Part shown: piece by piece, positions 45,101 to 58,900 of the stretch | Layout of the letters: each line of letters opens with the position of its first letter | How positions within the stretch are numbered: position 1 is the stretch's first letter | Assembly (NCBI GenBank): GCA_948144175.1 | Contig: CANXME010000875.1 | Location: 1,021,501-1,085,500, forward strand | DNA: 64,000 bases | From: Closterium sp. NIES-65 | Taxonomy: Eukaryota > Streptophyta > Zygnematophyceae > Desmidiales > Closteriaceae | Direction: 5' to 3' | Notes under the pieces: model-generated | Database searches by the model: none | The model's input: only the letters and a program-made list of their open reading frames with translations | Told to the model about the DNA's origin: nothing | Translations under genes and position numbers: made by a program

Positions 45101-47382
45101 TCCTGCGGTCCCAGGCACACACTAGATGGCACTACGCCCTTCCATTGCTCCTCTGCGTGTCCCGTTGCCGTCTCCTCCAGAGTCCTCTCTTCCTGGCCAC
45201 TGTTGTCACTGACCCTTCCTTTGAATCCACTGCTGCGTCTGCCTTAGTTGCTGAGCTTGTCGAGTTTACTGCTCGCTGTCGTCTAGACTACGCCGCTAGT
45301 CTTGTTGCTGAGTCTGAGTCTGTCTGTCCTCCGTTCGTTGGGGGTGAGTGTGCTCTTAGCACGGACGTCCTTGAGGACAGGCAAGAGGAGTTCCAGTCTT
45401 TTGCTGCTGCTTTGCCTCATCTCGTGTCCACGCTGATTGCCCCTGAGGGAGACCCGGATGCACCAGACATCCCGACTCCTCGATCGTACGCTGGGGCGAT
45501 CGAGGGTCCCTACTCCTCTCAGTGGCAGTCAGCCATGGACGTAGAGATGGCTTCCTGGAAGTCCACAGGCACCTACGTCGACGAGGTTCCTCCACCTGGG
45601 GCGAACATTGTCAGTGGCATGTGGATTTTCAGGGTGAAGCGGCCTCCGGGTTCTCCGCCTGTCTTCAAGGAGTGTTACGTGGCTCGAGGCTTCAGTTAGC
45701 GGCAGGGAGTTGACTACTTCCAGACCTTCTCTCCCACCCCGAAGATGACCACTCTTCGGGTGCTGCTGCACATAGCCGCTCAGCGCGAATACGAGCTTCA
45801 CTCTCTTGACTTCAGCACAGCTTTCCTGCAGGGCAGCGTGCACAAGGAGATCTGGCTACGCCGCCCACCTGGCTTCAGTGGGTCGTTTCCCCCTGGTACC
45901 CAGTGGAGCCTCCGTCGGCGAGTCTACGGTCTCCGCCAGGCACCCCGTGAGTGGCAAGACACACTGAGGACTACACTTGCGGCTCTTGGGTTTGCTCCTT
46001 CTACAGGCGACCCGTCGCTGTTTCTGCGCACCGACACCTCTTTGCCGCTGTTCTACATCCTCGTGTACGTCGACGACTTGGTCTTTGCCACAGCTGACAC
46101 TAATGGACTCGCCCACATGAAGTCCGAGCTGCAGAAGAGACACACGTGCACAGACCTGGGTGAACTGTGCAGCTACCTTGGCTTGCAGATCACCCGGGAC
46201 AGAGCACAGCGCACCATTACCCTGACTTAGTCACACATAGTGCAGCAGGTCCTTCAGCGCTTCGGCTTCACGTACTCCTCGCCTCAGGCCACTCCTCTGT
46301 CTACTAGCCACTCGCTCTCAGCTCCGCCTTCGGATGAGTCCGTAGAGCCGAGTGGCCCGTACCCAGAACTTGTTGGCTGCCTCATGTACCTGATGACCTG
46401 CACACGACCTGACCTTGCATACCCTCTTAGCATCTTGGCACGCTATGTTGCTCCTGGGAGACACTGACCAGAGCACATGGGTGCAGCGAAGAGGGTGTTG
46501 CGCTACGTGTGCAGTACGTCGGGCATGGGCTAGTGCTTGGAGGGCGACGTCGAGTGGTCCTCACTGGGCACGCAGACGCTTCTTGGGCTGACGAGCAGGC
46601 TCTGCACTGGTCGTCACATGGTTACACCTTCAGCCTTGGCTCCAGCTCTGTTTCGTGGCGGTCTACTCGCTCGTCCTCTGTTCTTAGCTCCAGCTGTGAG
46701 GCTGAGATCTATGCAGGGGCCATGGCTGCACAGGAGCTACGCTGGCTCACCTACTTGCTGGCTGACCTAGGAGAGCCGCCTCGTTCTCCTCCAGTTTTGT
46801 ACGTAGACAACAAGGCCATGTTGGCCTTGTGTCGGGAGCACAGACTGGAGCACAGAACGAAGCACATTGCTCTCCGCTACTTCCTGGCTCGTGAGCTGCA
46901 GCAGCGTGGTGAGCTCCGCCTCACCTACGTGGCCTCTGAGGCCAACACTGCTGATATCTTCACCAAGGCCCTTCCGCCTTGTGATCATCAGCGCTTCTGT
47001 ACTTTGCTAGGTCTTGTGCCTACCTGGCCTCACTTGCTTACTTCTTGATCTTGTTTGTACTGTACTCTTTCTATACCTGCATTTGCTTGTTTACCTTTAT
47101 ATATATATGATCTTGCATGTGAACTCGCCTTGTGGCCTTGCTCTTGTGCTCGGACTGTGTGGTGACTTTGTGATCCACCCTGAGCTTGCTTTGCTTCGCT
47201 TGACTGGTCTTGTGACCACTTGTTCTCCCCCACTTTGCCTATGGGGGTGTGTCAGAACATTATAGCTTATACATCCGTGTAGGCTGTAGTGGGGTAGCCC
47301 ATAAGGGGTACAACCCAATTAGGGTTAGTACTTGTACCCAACTGTTTCATAGTTCAATCATTCTCTCGTTCTAATCTTCACA

Positions 47383-47452
47383 AACCTGTCGCCCACGCTG
47401 CCCGCGGTCGCCCCGAGTTCAATCCCGCCTGTAACCCTGCGTGCGGGGATAG
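47383..47452 (+). CDS. 3' end of the second unknown gene, beyond the Copia insertion
   Basis: The sequence after the Copia 3' LTR continues the last exon of the unknown gene that stops at 39841, ending in a TAG at 47450-47452 (SSIPPVTLRAGIA). It is too short to interpret on its own. Confidence 0.5.
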
Positions 47453-49407
47453 CATAGGCTGCAGTGGCAGGTGGGATTTTGGATTTCGCTTTGTCCTGCC
47501 ACGGGTCGCACGTGTCGCAGTCAGGTGTAGCCGCCATGTCGCTGCAATGTTTGCACTGGCCCATGGGACACGGACGCCAGAGTATGTGTGTTGTGAATGT
47601 GTGTGACTCGGTCGTCTAATGTGTGTTGTCGCTTTTGTGTTTTGATGGCTGCATGTAATAGAGTAGTCCCTATAAATATATTTTTTGTGCAATTTGAATC
47701 CGGGTTCCATTTAAACATGGGAACAAATCGTTGTGCTATAACGCACCCGTGCCACAATTTTAACGGTAGCATGCGGTTCGTGCGGGCGACGCTCCCATTT
47801 TCGGAATGGCGCGAAAACCCGCGTGTTACCCGGTGACACGTTACTGTTACACCCATGCTGGATCCCCTCTATGTAGTCATGTTGCCGTTTGTAGCACATA
47901 CACCTACAGTGACATCAATCGCGTCCCTATTATGTTTATAATAATTACTTCTTGTTCTATCGAGTGTACGCAACAGTGGTTGTCCTAGACGCGGAACGTC
48001 CAGAACAGGGGATCGACATTGTCTTGAGATTGCTAGAACAATCTCTAGGGTTTGTCCCAGTGGGTGGTTTGCGCAGTCTCCCGACACTCCCGCCGTCTAT
48101 CATTGCATTGTCAATAATAATGTTAGCTGTATGTTGTCACGCGATACTTTTGACAGTCCATGTGCAATGTATTGACACTGTTTTCGCACCAATTTCTTTG
48201 TGACGACGTTTCAGGTAGCTAAAATGTTCCATGTACTGTGTTGGACCAGGGCTGTCGATTCAAGGGCATTTGCCCTTAATGCCCTGAACATTCCGGGCGA
48301 ACTCACAGCCAGCTTCGGCATTTCAAAGGGTTGGTTTCGAGGGAAGCCCGTTTTTCTTACGGGCTGGTTTTGAGAAATAGGGGGTCCTAGCCCGGATCCG
48401 TTAAGGGCTGATTCGGGGCCTTTCCCTGATTTCCCGGATCAGGAGTAGATTAGCCCTGCGAGTTGCCCAAGTTGCCACTCTTATCCTCCCACTCTCATCC
48501 TCCGTGTATCTCCCACAAGCTATCTACTTAGGCACGAAATGACTTTCTTGTGTTGATGTTATGGCTGTAGTTGCAAAATATTTTCAAGTCAATTCGTCTC
48601 CTCACAGTTCCAAGTACTCACTGGACTCGCGACACTGACACCCTACGAGGCCAAGAGGAAATTGCCCCATCAGTTCACACTAGTAGTACTACATGAAAAA
48701 CGACCACCTCGGAAGTGCTTTGTGATTGTACACACGAGTTTAAGCGACTTCTTTGCTGACGATGTTTTGCCCTACGACCCCTCTCCTCCCCCCCCCCCCC
48801 CCCCCCACCCCACTTCCCCCCTCGTTGTAGGTATGCAGATGAGTCGTTAGCATACTCCTTCTCGCTGCTAAGTAATAGGTTGAAGCCCGGATGTCAAGTT
48901 TTGTGCCATTACGGCTCACGTACATTTTTGTAGGAAGCCCGGATGTCAAGTTTTGAATTTGACCTGCGCCCGTGATCGTTAAGGGCTAAAAAACGGTCAC
49001 CTTTGCGAAAATCAGGGCCAAACTTCGAACAGCTCATAACTCAAAGTGTTGGTCCCAGGGACTTCGACAGGCCTGTGTTGGACCAGCCCGGAAGCAGAGC
49101 AGCGTGCCATCCTTCATCGCGCTGCCCGCGCTGCCACTCTCCTGCTTCTGTCACGGCGTCTTATGGGCAATTTAAGCGACTAGCACGTGTAGTCGCTCGA
49201 TTCGCGGGTCGATCTTGCTGTGGAAGAAAGCTCCAAGCGTAGCAATTTTGAGTCGCGTGTTATCTGGCGACCTTGTGTGCGACACCCAGTCACGCTAGTC
49301 CATCTCTTCGCGATGAAGCTTATGATCGAAGCTCAACGTCACCTTGCCACGAGAATACATTTACAAGAGTTCAGGTTTGACCATCGTAGCTGTTCCTGTT
49401 CGCCATC
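47453..49407. other. Intergenic region before the transporter gene
   Basis: No gene is supported. It contains a C20 run (48787-48806), two copies of GAAGCCCGGATGTCAAGTTT (about 48882 and 48935) and TGTTGGACCAG twice (48239 and 49078). The last few hundred bases should be the promoter and 5' untranslated region of the transporter. Confidence 0.5.
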
Positions 49408-52400
49408 ATGTCGACCAATGAGATCCAAGCGCTTCTCTCGCCGCGATTCGCCACAAGCGATGCCATCCATGCCGGAACGATCACGGCCGTCTCGCCAAAA
49501 GGGGAATCGAGTCGGCTTATAGCGAATAATGGCGAAGACGTTATCGTGCCAGCGGACCTGGAAGATGACATTGCTGAGTCAGCATCGGCGTCTGGTGGCC
49601 GCGGCGCGTCGCCATGGTGCGCGCCGTGGCTGTGGACGGCGGTTAAGGTGGTGGGGCTCGTGGTGCTCTGGCACACCTTCAGCACGGCGCTCTCCCTGTA
49701 AGCACGGCGCTCTCCCTGTAAGCACGGCGCTCTCCCTGTAAGCACGGCGCTCTCCCTGTAAGCACGGCGCTCTCCCTGTAAGCACGGCGCTCTCCCTGTA
49801 AGCACGGCGCTCTCCCTGTAAGCACGGCGCTCTCCCTGTAAGCACGGCGCTCTCCCTGTAAGCACGGCGCTCTCCCTGTAAGCACGGCGCTCTCCCTGTA
49901 AGCACGGCGCTCTCCCTGTAAGCACGGCACTCTCCCTGTAAGCACGGCGCTCTCCCTGTAAGCATGCCGCGTTCCTTGTAAGCATGCCTCTTTCCCTGTG
50001 TAGCCACCCCTCCCTGTAGCTACCACTCTCCCAGTACGTGATCAAGTCTCTCACAGGGCTGGCCATCCTCCGGGCCGTTGCATTGCAGTAACGAACAAGC
50101 GGCACGCGGAGGCCTTACTTCCATCAAATCGTGTTGTTTTTAGACAACGAAACGAGCCCCATGGGCTGGCCAACCACTGGGCCCGTTCGCCCGTATTTCC
50201 CTTGGCAAGAAACCCGTTTTTGCCCCCTGCTGTACCCGTGCACTCCCGCTATGCATCGCACTCTCATGCCATGCATGTACACACGGGGGGGGCGGTGGTG
50301 GGTGGGTGGACGGGTGGGTGTGGGTGGGTGGGTGGGTGGGTGGGTGGGTGGGTGGACGGGTGGGTGTGGGTGGGTGGGTGGGTGGACGGGTGGGTGGACG
50401 GGTGGGTGTGGATGGGTGGGTGGGTGGGTGGGTGGGTGGGTGGACGGGTGGGTGTGGGTGGGTGGGTGGGTGGACAGGTGGGTGTGGGTGGGTGGGTGGG
50501 TGGGTGGGTGGGTGGGCGGGTGGGCGGGCGGGCGGGTGGGCACTTGGCAGGTACATCAAGGCGTTGATCGGCAAGACGCACGGGCGCTTCCCGGTGCCGC
50601 TAATGATGACCACCGTGCACTTCCTGGTGCAGGGCGGCATCGCCTCGCTGCTGCTGCCACTCGTGGCTGCCCGCCTCGCCTGGCGCAACTACTTCGTGCG
50701 AGGTACGCCGTGTGGGTGGGAGGGAGTGGGCATGGGCACGCTCGGGAGCTCATGCATGCACGTCCTGCAACGTGACCATTGAGGCTAGTTCAGGCGACTG
50801 TCTAATGGATGCTTACTTGTTTAAACGTGTGTCGGCCTGTGCCCCGTGTGCTGTTGTGCTGTGCCCCGTGTGCTGTTGTGCTGTGCCCCGTGTGCTGTTG
50901 TGCTGTGCCCCGTGTGCTGTTGTGCTGTGCCCCGTGTGCTGTTGTGCTGTGCCCAGTGTGCTGTTGTGCTGCGCCCCGTATCCTGTTGTGCTGTGCCCCG
51001 TGTGCTGTTGTGCTGTGCCCCGTGTGCTGTTGTGCTGCGCCCCGTGTGCTGTGCCCCGTGTGCTGCTTCACCCCATGCGCTGCTGTGCCGTGCCACGTGC
51101 GTGCATGCAGTGGTGCCCACGAGAGTCGCCACATCGCTGGACATTGCCCTCTCCAACCTCTACCTCGCGCTCGTCACCCTCACCTTCTACACCATGGTTC
51201 GCATTCCTTCCCGCCCTTCGTCATCACTGTGCGATATCTTATCTGCTTCATTCACTGCAGTCTTGGTCAAAATGATCCACTTACGTGGGTGCGCTCAAAA
51301 GTGGGTGCGCTCAAAAGTGGGGGCAATGTCTTATCCGTTTCAGAAAGAGTCGAGTGTGGCACTCAAATTTGGGTGCGCTCTCCACACACACACAGCACGT
51401 TGCGATGCATAGAGTAGAATAATTGACTCGCGCATCAACAGTGGCATAAAACCTCTCTCCTGCGCCATATCCCCTCCCCTGCCTGCGCATGTCCCAGTGC
51501 AAATCCAGCGCGGGTGTCTTCCTCCTCCTCTTCGCCTTCCTCTTCCGGTGAGCCACGCCACCGTGATTGCCATGCCATCCTCACCGTGACTGCCATGCCA
51601 TCCTCACCGTGACTGCCATGCCATCCTCACCGTGACTGCCATGCCATCCTCACCGTGAGTGCCATGCCATCCTCACCGTGACTGCCATGCCATCCTCACC
51701 GTGACTGCCATGCCATCCTCACCGTGACTGCCATGCCATCCTCACCGTGACTGCCATGCCATCCTCACCATGACTGCCATGCCATCCTCACCGTGACTGC
51801 CATGCCATCCTTACCGTGACTGCCATGCCATCCTCACCATGACTGCCATGCCATCCTCACCGTGACTGCCATGCCATCCTCACCCTGACTGCCATGCCAT
51901 CCTCACCGTGACTGCCATGCCATCCTCACCCTGTCTGCCATGCCATCCTCACCGTGACTGCCATGCCATCCTCACCGTGACTGCCATGCCATCCTCACCG
52001 TGACTGCCATGCCATCCTCACCGTGACTGCCATGCCATCCTCACCGTAACTGCCATGCCATCCTCACCGTGACTGCCATGCCATCCTCACTGTGACTGCC
52101 ATGCCATCCTCACCGTGACTGCCATGCCATCCTTGTTAGAGACTAAGGACGGAGTCTACGAAGATTAGGTGCCGAAATTTCTCAAAATCGTTGGCTTAGA
52201 ATTCTGGACAGAATTTTCGAGTTCACAAGAAACGCCGTCGACAAGAAACGCACTGCTGAAACTTCACCAATTTCACATATGTTATAGCTCTAGTCCATGG
52301 CTACAATTCCCAATTTGAATCGTATAGAAAGGTGAAATAAATCTTGACTTATCAATTTCGGCGCACAGGGGGGTATGCTGCCATAAGAACTTAACTCAAT

Positions 52401-52898
52401 CACAAAGTTCACACAAGTTCACACAAGAGAATTAGAGTAGCACTAAACCAGGTGGAAGGGATGAGGAGGATGAGAGGGAAGGTCCCAAGAGAGTCCCCAA
52501 CCAAGGAAACCCCATGCCACACAATTCCCTTCCCCATAGGCAACCCAACTTTGACCTTTGTCACTATCCCAACCTCCACTATCCACCTCAACCCAACTTG
52601 GCCACACTTGCCAACCTGGTTTGGTTTCTCCCAACCATTTGGCAGCATCTACAGTGATGGGTTCGAATTTCCCAACCCCCACAAGTCTGTACCCCATATT
52701 GAGTCAATGCCACAACTTTCCAAAGTAGCTGCAACCAAAATATATAAGCATACGAACTCCAATGTTCGTAACTATCTTGGTTGTGCTCCGATCGCGACGA
52801 TTCTTGGTTCGTCGGAAAGCTCTTGAGTAGAGGAATCACTTCAGATATCTGCTCAAGCCAAATAACATACACACACACAGACACATATACACACAGAT

Positions 52899-52929
<31 letters not shown>

Positions 52930-55900
52930 CACACACACAAAATCCAAACCACATAAGACACAAATTTCTTGCACACGCTCACACCACGCATGCAACGCAC
53001 AAACACATGATGGGAGGCAGACAGACGTGAATGCACATAGTTGCATCACACAACAAACTCCCCCTCTGGCTGCCAACCATCATCCCACATGCCATAACTC
53101 AAGCATGCACCCTCAATGCACACTCATTCCCGCAAGCTTCATGCCCTTCCAATGCTCAGTTTCTGCCAGGCGCTTGGTGAGAATGTCAGCCGCCTGCTGC
53201 TGGGTCTTCACAATCTCCAGCCGCACCTCCTTGTCCAGGAGCCTCCTTGTCCAATGCCACTTTGGCCTGATGTGCTTTGTCAAGTCATGAAGACAGGCAT
53301 TCTTCGCAAGCTTCACCGCCGACTCATTGTCACAGAAAATCACAGTCGGCTCCCTTTGACACACTCGGATTTCCTCCAACAAACGCCTTAGCCACACCAC
53401 CTCCTTTGCCCCATGATGCAGGGCCTTGTACTCTGTCTCACACGAGGACAACCCCACCTCGTTCTGCTTCTTGCTGCGCCAGCTCACTGCACCACCTCCA
53501 AAGAGGCACACATAGCCTCCAATGCTAGTGCCATCCGTCTTCACTAAGTTGAAGCTAGCGTCGGTGTAGCAAGTCAAGCGCATCTCCCCCTTGCTCAAAT
53601 TAGCTGCACCCCTCTGTAGCCTCTGTCGCACAGCACTGTACTCCAAGCCCACTGATGATGTAGCGCTCACATAGCGGACCAACCTCTTGGCCGCTTCCAG
53701 CTGCTCATGACTTGGGCATGAAACCACACTCGCAAGCCTGGATGTAGCAAAGGCAATGTCAGGCCGCGTGTGGTTAGCCGCATAGTTGAGTGCCCCCACC
53801 ATGGAGTGAAACAACTTCCTGTCACTCTCCCCCACCACCTCCTCATCAGCACAGGGCTCCACAGTGAACCCCGAAGGCAGCGGGGTGGCTGGCTTTCCTG
53901 CATCTTGCAGCCCATACTTCTCAGCCAGCCCCTCACAATACTTCCTCTGGTGCAACCTCAACACTCCCTTGTCAAGGTCCCTCTCCACATGCATCCCAAG
54001 GTAGTACTTCACATCTCCCATCTTGGAGCACTTGAACTGCATTTCCAGCATCTCCTCCATACGTTCAATCATCGCAGATGACTCAGAGAAGAGCAGGATG
54101 TCGTCCACGTACACCAGGAGCATGAGGAACTGCTCCTTCTCTTGCAGCAGGAACAGGCTGTGATCACACTCGCTCTTCTTAAACCCCTCGGCCAGCAGTG
54201 TCTCCTCCAGCTTGTGGTACCATGCGTGAGGAGCCTGCTTCAGGCCATAGATGGCCTTCTTGAGCCTGCACACCCTGCCGCTCCCATCATCCAACCCCTC
54301 AAGCTGCAGCATGTACAGCTCCTCCAGAATGATTCCATTGAGGAAGGCAGTGATTATGTCCATCTGCTTGATCTTCCAGCCACGGTTTGCAGCCATTGCC
54401 AACATTGTCCTCAGTGTAGTGCCTTTCCCCACAGGAGCAAAGATATCATCAAAATCCTTCCCCTTTGTCTATTGGAACCCCTTAGCCACAAGCCTTGACT
54501 TGTAGCGGGTCAGCTCCCCATCAGGTCCGTACTTGTGCCTGAAAATCAGCTTGGAAGAAATGGCCTTCTTCCCTGGAGGCAGCTCACACAGCTCCCACGT
54601 CTCGTTCTCCAGAAGAGAGTCATACTCCTCCTTCACACTCTGCTTCCACTTCTCAGCATCGGGCCCACTCAAGGCCTCGGTAAGTGTCTTGGGCTCAGGG
54701 ACGGCTGCCCAGTAACAGTGCGCTATCTCCTCCTCATCACACTGCTCAGCCACACTCCCAGCCCTTACCACACTTGGCTTCCCAAAGCTCGGATAGGTCA
54801 GCTGGTTAGGAGGGCGCACATCCCTCCTTGGACGGTCAGCCGGACGTACGGCACCTTGTGGAGCATCTTGCTGCTGCTGCTCCTCCACCTTAGGTTCTCC
54901 CCCATCCTCAGTCACCCCAGAAATCTCCTCCTCTGAGACAGTGACCTGCACTTGCCTCGAAGGCCGCTGCACCTCATCAGCCTCAATGATCAGCGGTGTA
55001 GTGGGAAGCTTCTGCTGCTGCTGCTTCCACTCCTTGTAGTACAAGGACTCAAGGAACTTCACATCCCTCGACACAGTCAGCTGCTGGCTGGTCAAGTCCC
55101 AAATCAGCCAGCCCTTGTGATCCTTAGCAAGCCCCAAGTGCACACCCCATCTCCCAGAAGCTTCCAGTTTTCCCCTCTTCTCCTTAGGCACATGAAACAC
55201 CACCATGCAGCCGTAGGCTCTCAGCATGTTGACTGCTGGTGCACTCCCATACCACTTGGTATAGGGGACCCATTGCTTGTCCCCCACTGTCGCCAGCACC
55301 CGGTTCTTCACAACAGCGACCTGCCGCAGTGCTGTCACCCAAAACGGATCCGGCAGCCCTGCACACCCAAGGAGAGTGCTAGCACCTTCCTGCAGGGTCC
55401 GGTTGAACCGCTCAGCCACGCCGTTCTGCTGAGGGTTGTAGGGCACCGTGAGCTGATGCTGGATCCCCTTCTTCTTTAGCACCGCCTCAAAATCAGCGCC
55501 AATAAACTCTCCCCCATTGTCGGTGCGGATCACCTTGACCTTGTGTCCGCTCTCCCTTTGTGCTCTCGGCATCCACTCCTTAAGAACAGTCGCTGCCACC
55601 TCCCCTTTAGTCTTGAGAGGGTAGACCCACACCGCACGTGTGTGGTCGTCCACAATGGTCAAGAAGTAGCGGCTGCCCGAGAGAGAAAGGGCCCTTGTGG
55701 GGCCCACCACATCCATGTGCACAAGCGCGAGTGGAACCTTGGCTGGTCCCGTGCTGCTGCTGAAAGGGAACTTGGTGAACTTTGTCTCAAGGCATGTAGG
55801 GCAGCTCCCAATCTCCTTCGCTGCCCCCTTCACCTCCAATCCCTTCAAGCTCCCATCCTTCACCAACTTCTGCAGCATAGGAATGTTGATGTGGCACAGC

Positions 55901-58900
55901 CTCTCATGCCACGTCTCCCAATCGGCCTCACCACTCTCAGACGAAGCCTTTGCCCATGCAGCCGTTGCATCCACACCAGCAAGCACCTCACCATGTGATT
56001 GCTGTGGCTGCTGCACCTTCTTGACTGCATCCAGGGCCCCAGCAGTTGGTGCAGTCTCCTCTCCTCCCGCAGTTGCTTTAGCCGCTGCCACTGCCGTTGC
56101 CTTTGCCGTTGCTGGAGGTTTCCCATTCCAAGGGATGATGGGCAGCTGCCACAGGTCCTTGATGCAGCTGCTCTTCTCCTCCAAATCCCACAACAGCAAC
56201 TTCCCAAGCTTTGCATGGCAGCTGGTTGGGCCGAACGTAACTTTGGCCTTGCTTTTCTGCAGCCGGCGCACAGAGAGGAGGTTAGCGGATAAACCTTCAA
56301 CCAACAGCACATTTCCCAGCCCCACAAGCGCCCCATTAGCTCCCATAACCTTGGCATTCCCAACACCAATCACAGGGAGCAAGGCACCTGAAGCGGCAGC
56401 CACAAACTTTATCTTCCCAGGGGGCTTCACCTCATCAAGCAAATCTGCCCGTGGAGTCATGTGACTCGTGCAACCTGAATCGATCACCCTATGAGTAAGG
56501 GGGTGCATCACAACCTTCCCAACTGAACCCACATCACCCCCACTCCCTTGCACATCCTCAACTATGAGGAACATCCCAGGGTCGCCTTTACCTTGTGCAC
56601 CATCACCTTGTGCACCTGAACCTTGCACAGCACCACCTCGTGCACGTTCACCACTTGGCGGCTTCATGCCTGGAGGCGCCCATCCTTCAGGCCGGCTGAA
56701 ACACTTGAACCACGGGTGTCCAGCCTTCTTGCAGTCGCAGCACGCACCCTCCATTCGGGTGCTCCCCCTGCCACCAGAGCTCTAATGCCCCTCGTTGTAG
56801 TCACCTCGGCCTCTTCCTCTACCAAAGCCTCTCCCACGGCCTCGGCCTCTCCCTCCCCCTCTCCCCCTGCTGCCTCCTGCAGCTCCATACCCCTCAGCAG
56901 TTTTGTTGGCAGCACCACCTCCCGTGTGGCGCCTGCGGAAGTCCTCCTGCAGGATCTGCTGCCGTAGCCACTCAGGCGTCCACTTGTCCTGCTGAGCGTT
57001 GAGGGTGGGGATAAGGTTGTCCCACGAGTTGTCGAGCACGGAGATGATTTTGGTGCACTGCTGCATTTCCGACACCTTGCTGCCCGCCGCTGCCATCCTC
57101 GCATAGGTGTCATTGATCTTGTCAAGGGCCGGCTTCACATCATCTCCCGACCGCATGGAGAGGACAGCCAGCTCCTTCTCCAATACGATCACCATCGGCA
57201 GTGTGTTGGGTTGAACCACGTCGGGTAGCAGCTTCCACGCCTTCGGTCCCGAGTCATCGAGCTCCACCAAATCCTTGATGTGCTGGAACATGTCGTTGTT
57301 GACCGACTGTAGAATCAAGTCGTACAGCACCGCGCTCTGCTCAATCCACCGATCGCGGGCATCTCCTTCCTCGGGCATCTTCTCCTCTCCCATAGCAATT
57401 TTCTGTAGCTTGTAGCGCTTGAAGGCGCTCCGCATCCGCCCGCTCCATTCCTCATAGTTGGAGCCATCCAAAGCTTCGATCTTGGATGGTGGCGGTTCAC
57501 TCCTCTTCTCAGCTACATCTCCACTCCCTTGATTCATCTCCTCTGCTCCCAATCAGAGGTCTCAGCTCCCTCTTTTGCTGGTCACAATGTAGATCCACAC
57601 AATCTTCACAAGTGTCGGCGCCAACGAAATTTCGGCAGACTTTCCCCTTAGCGGAAGTCACATCCAACCTCCAGAACTCCACTTAGGCACGCCCACAGGC
57701 CATGGTGGGTCTAGGAGGGTCTTCACACTTCAGTAGACTCTCCACAAAGTCCTTAATCAGCTCTGATATCACTTGTTAGAGACTAAGGACGGAGTCTACG
57801 AAGATTAGGTGCCGAAATTTCTCAAAATCGTTGGCTTAGAATTCTGGACAGAATTTTCGAGTTCACAAGAAACGTCGTCGACGAAAACCCACTGTTGAAA
57901 CTTCACTAATTTCACATATGTTGTAGCTCTAGTCCGTGGCTACAATTCCCAAATTGAATCGTATAGAAAGGTGAAATAAATCTTGACTTATCAATTTCGG
58001 CGCACAGGGGGGTATGCTGCCATAAGAACTTAACTCAATCACAAAGTTCACACAAGTTCACACAAGAGAATTAGAGTAGCACTAAACCAGGTGGAAGGGA
58101 TGAGGAGGATGAGAGGGAAGGTCCCAAGAGAGTCCCCAACCAAGGAAACCCCATGCCACACAATTCCCTTCCCCATAGGCAACCCAACTTTGACCTTTGT
58201 CACTATCCCAACCTCCACTATCCACCTCAACCCAACTTGGCCACACTTGCCAACCTGGTTTGGTTTATCCCAACCATTTGGCAGCATCTACAGTGATGGG
58301 TTCGAATTTCCCAACCTCCACAAGTCTGTACCCCATATTGAGTCAATGCCATAACTTTCCAAAGTAGCTGCAACCAAAATATATAAGCATACGAACTCCA
58401 ATGTTCGTAACTTTCTTGGTTGTGCTCCGATCGCGACGATTCTTGGTTCGTCGGAAAGCTCTTGAGTAGAGGAATCACTTCATATATCTGCTCAAGCCAA
58501 ATAACATACACACACACACACACATACACACACACACACACACACAGAGCAAATCCAAACCACACAAGACACAAATTTCTTGCACACGCTCACACCACGC
58601 ATGCAACGCACAAACACATGATGGGAGGCAGACAGACGTGAATGCACATGGTTGCATCACACAACAATCCTCACCGTGACTGCCATGCCATCCTCACCGT
58701 GACTGCCATGCCATCCTCACCGTGACTGCCATGCCATCCTCACCCTGACTGCCATGCCATCCTCACCGTGACTGCCATGCCATCCTCACCGTGACTGCCA
58801 TGCCATCCTCACCGTGACTGCCATGCCATCCTCACCGTGACTGCCATGCCATCCTCACCGTGACTGCCATGCCATCCTCACCGTGACTGCCATGCCATCC

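Larger units (their letters stand above)
39842..47382 (+). mobile_element. Ty1/Copia LTR retrotransposon (fossil)
   Basis: Short LTRs (39842-39944, 103 bp; 47250-47382, 133 bp) beginning TGTCAGAACATTATAGCTTA, a primer site TGGTATAGAGC at 39945, and 5-bp flanks CACCT and AACCT. After a very GC-rich leader come gag (about 41092), a Gly-rich linker, protease (LDSGASRSFF, about 42690), integrase (HHRLGHPS, VDDYSRYTT), a long Gly/Ala/Glu-rich linker, reverse transcriptase (YVDDLVFA, about 46065) and RNase H (EAEIYAGAMAAQELRW). All parts are present in order, but the coding region has several breaks, so it is a dead copy. It entered the last exon of the unknown gene before it. Confidence 0.9.

Noticed and set aside
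48239-49088. Solo LTR or element bounded by TGTTGGACCAG repeats
   Set aside because: Only 11-14 bases are shared, and there is no target duplication or matching inverted end.
50034-50090. Possible alternative exon after CTCCCAG (YVIKSLTGLAIL)
   Set aside because: It resembles the start of exon 2 only loosely and hits a stop soon; the exon at 50551 keeps phase and family similarity.
50124-50782. Gly/Trp/Val and Pro/Thr/His frames over the GGGTGG tract
   Set aside because: Simple-repeat translation; only 50551-50702 is a real exon.
52660-52680. tRNA-like B box (GGTTCGAATTTCCC)
   Set aside because: No A box or clover-leaf fits, and the sequence is part of the Copia LTR, repeated in the other LTR.
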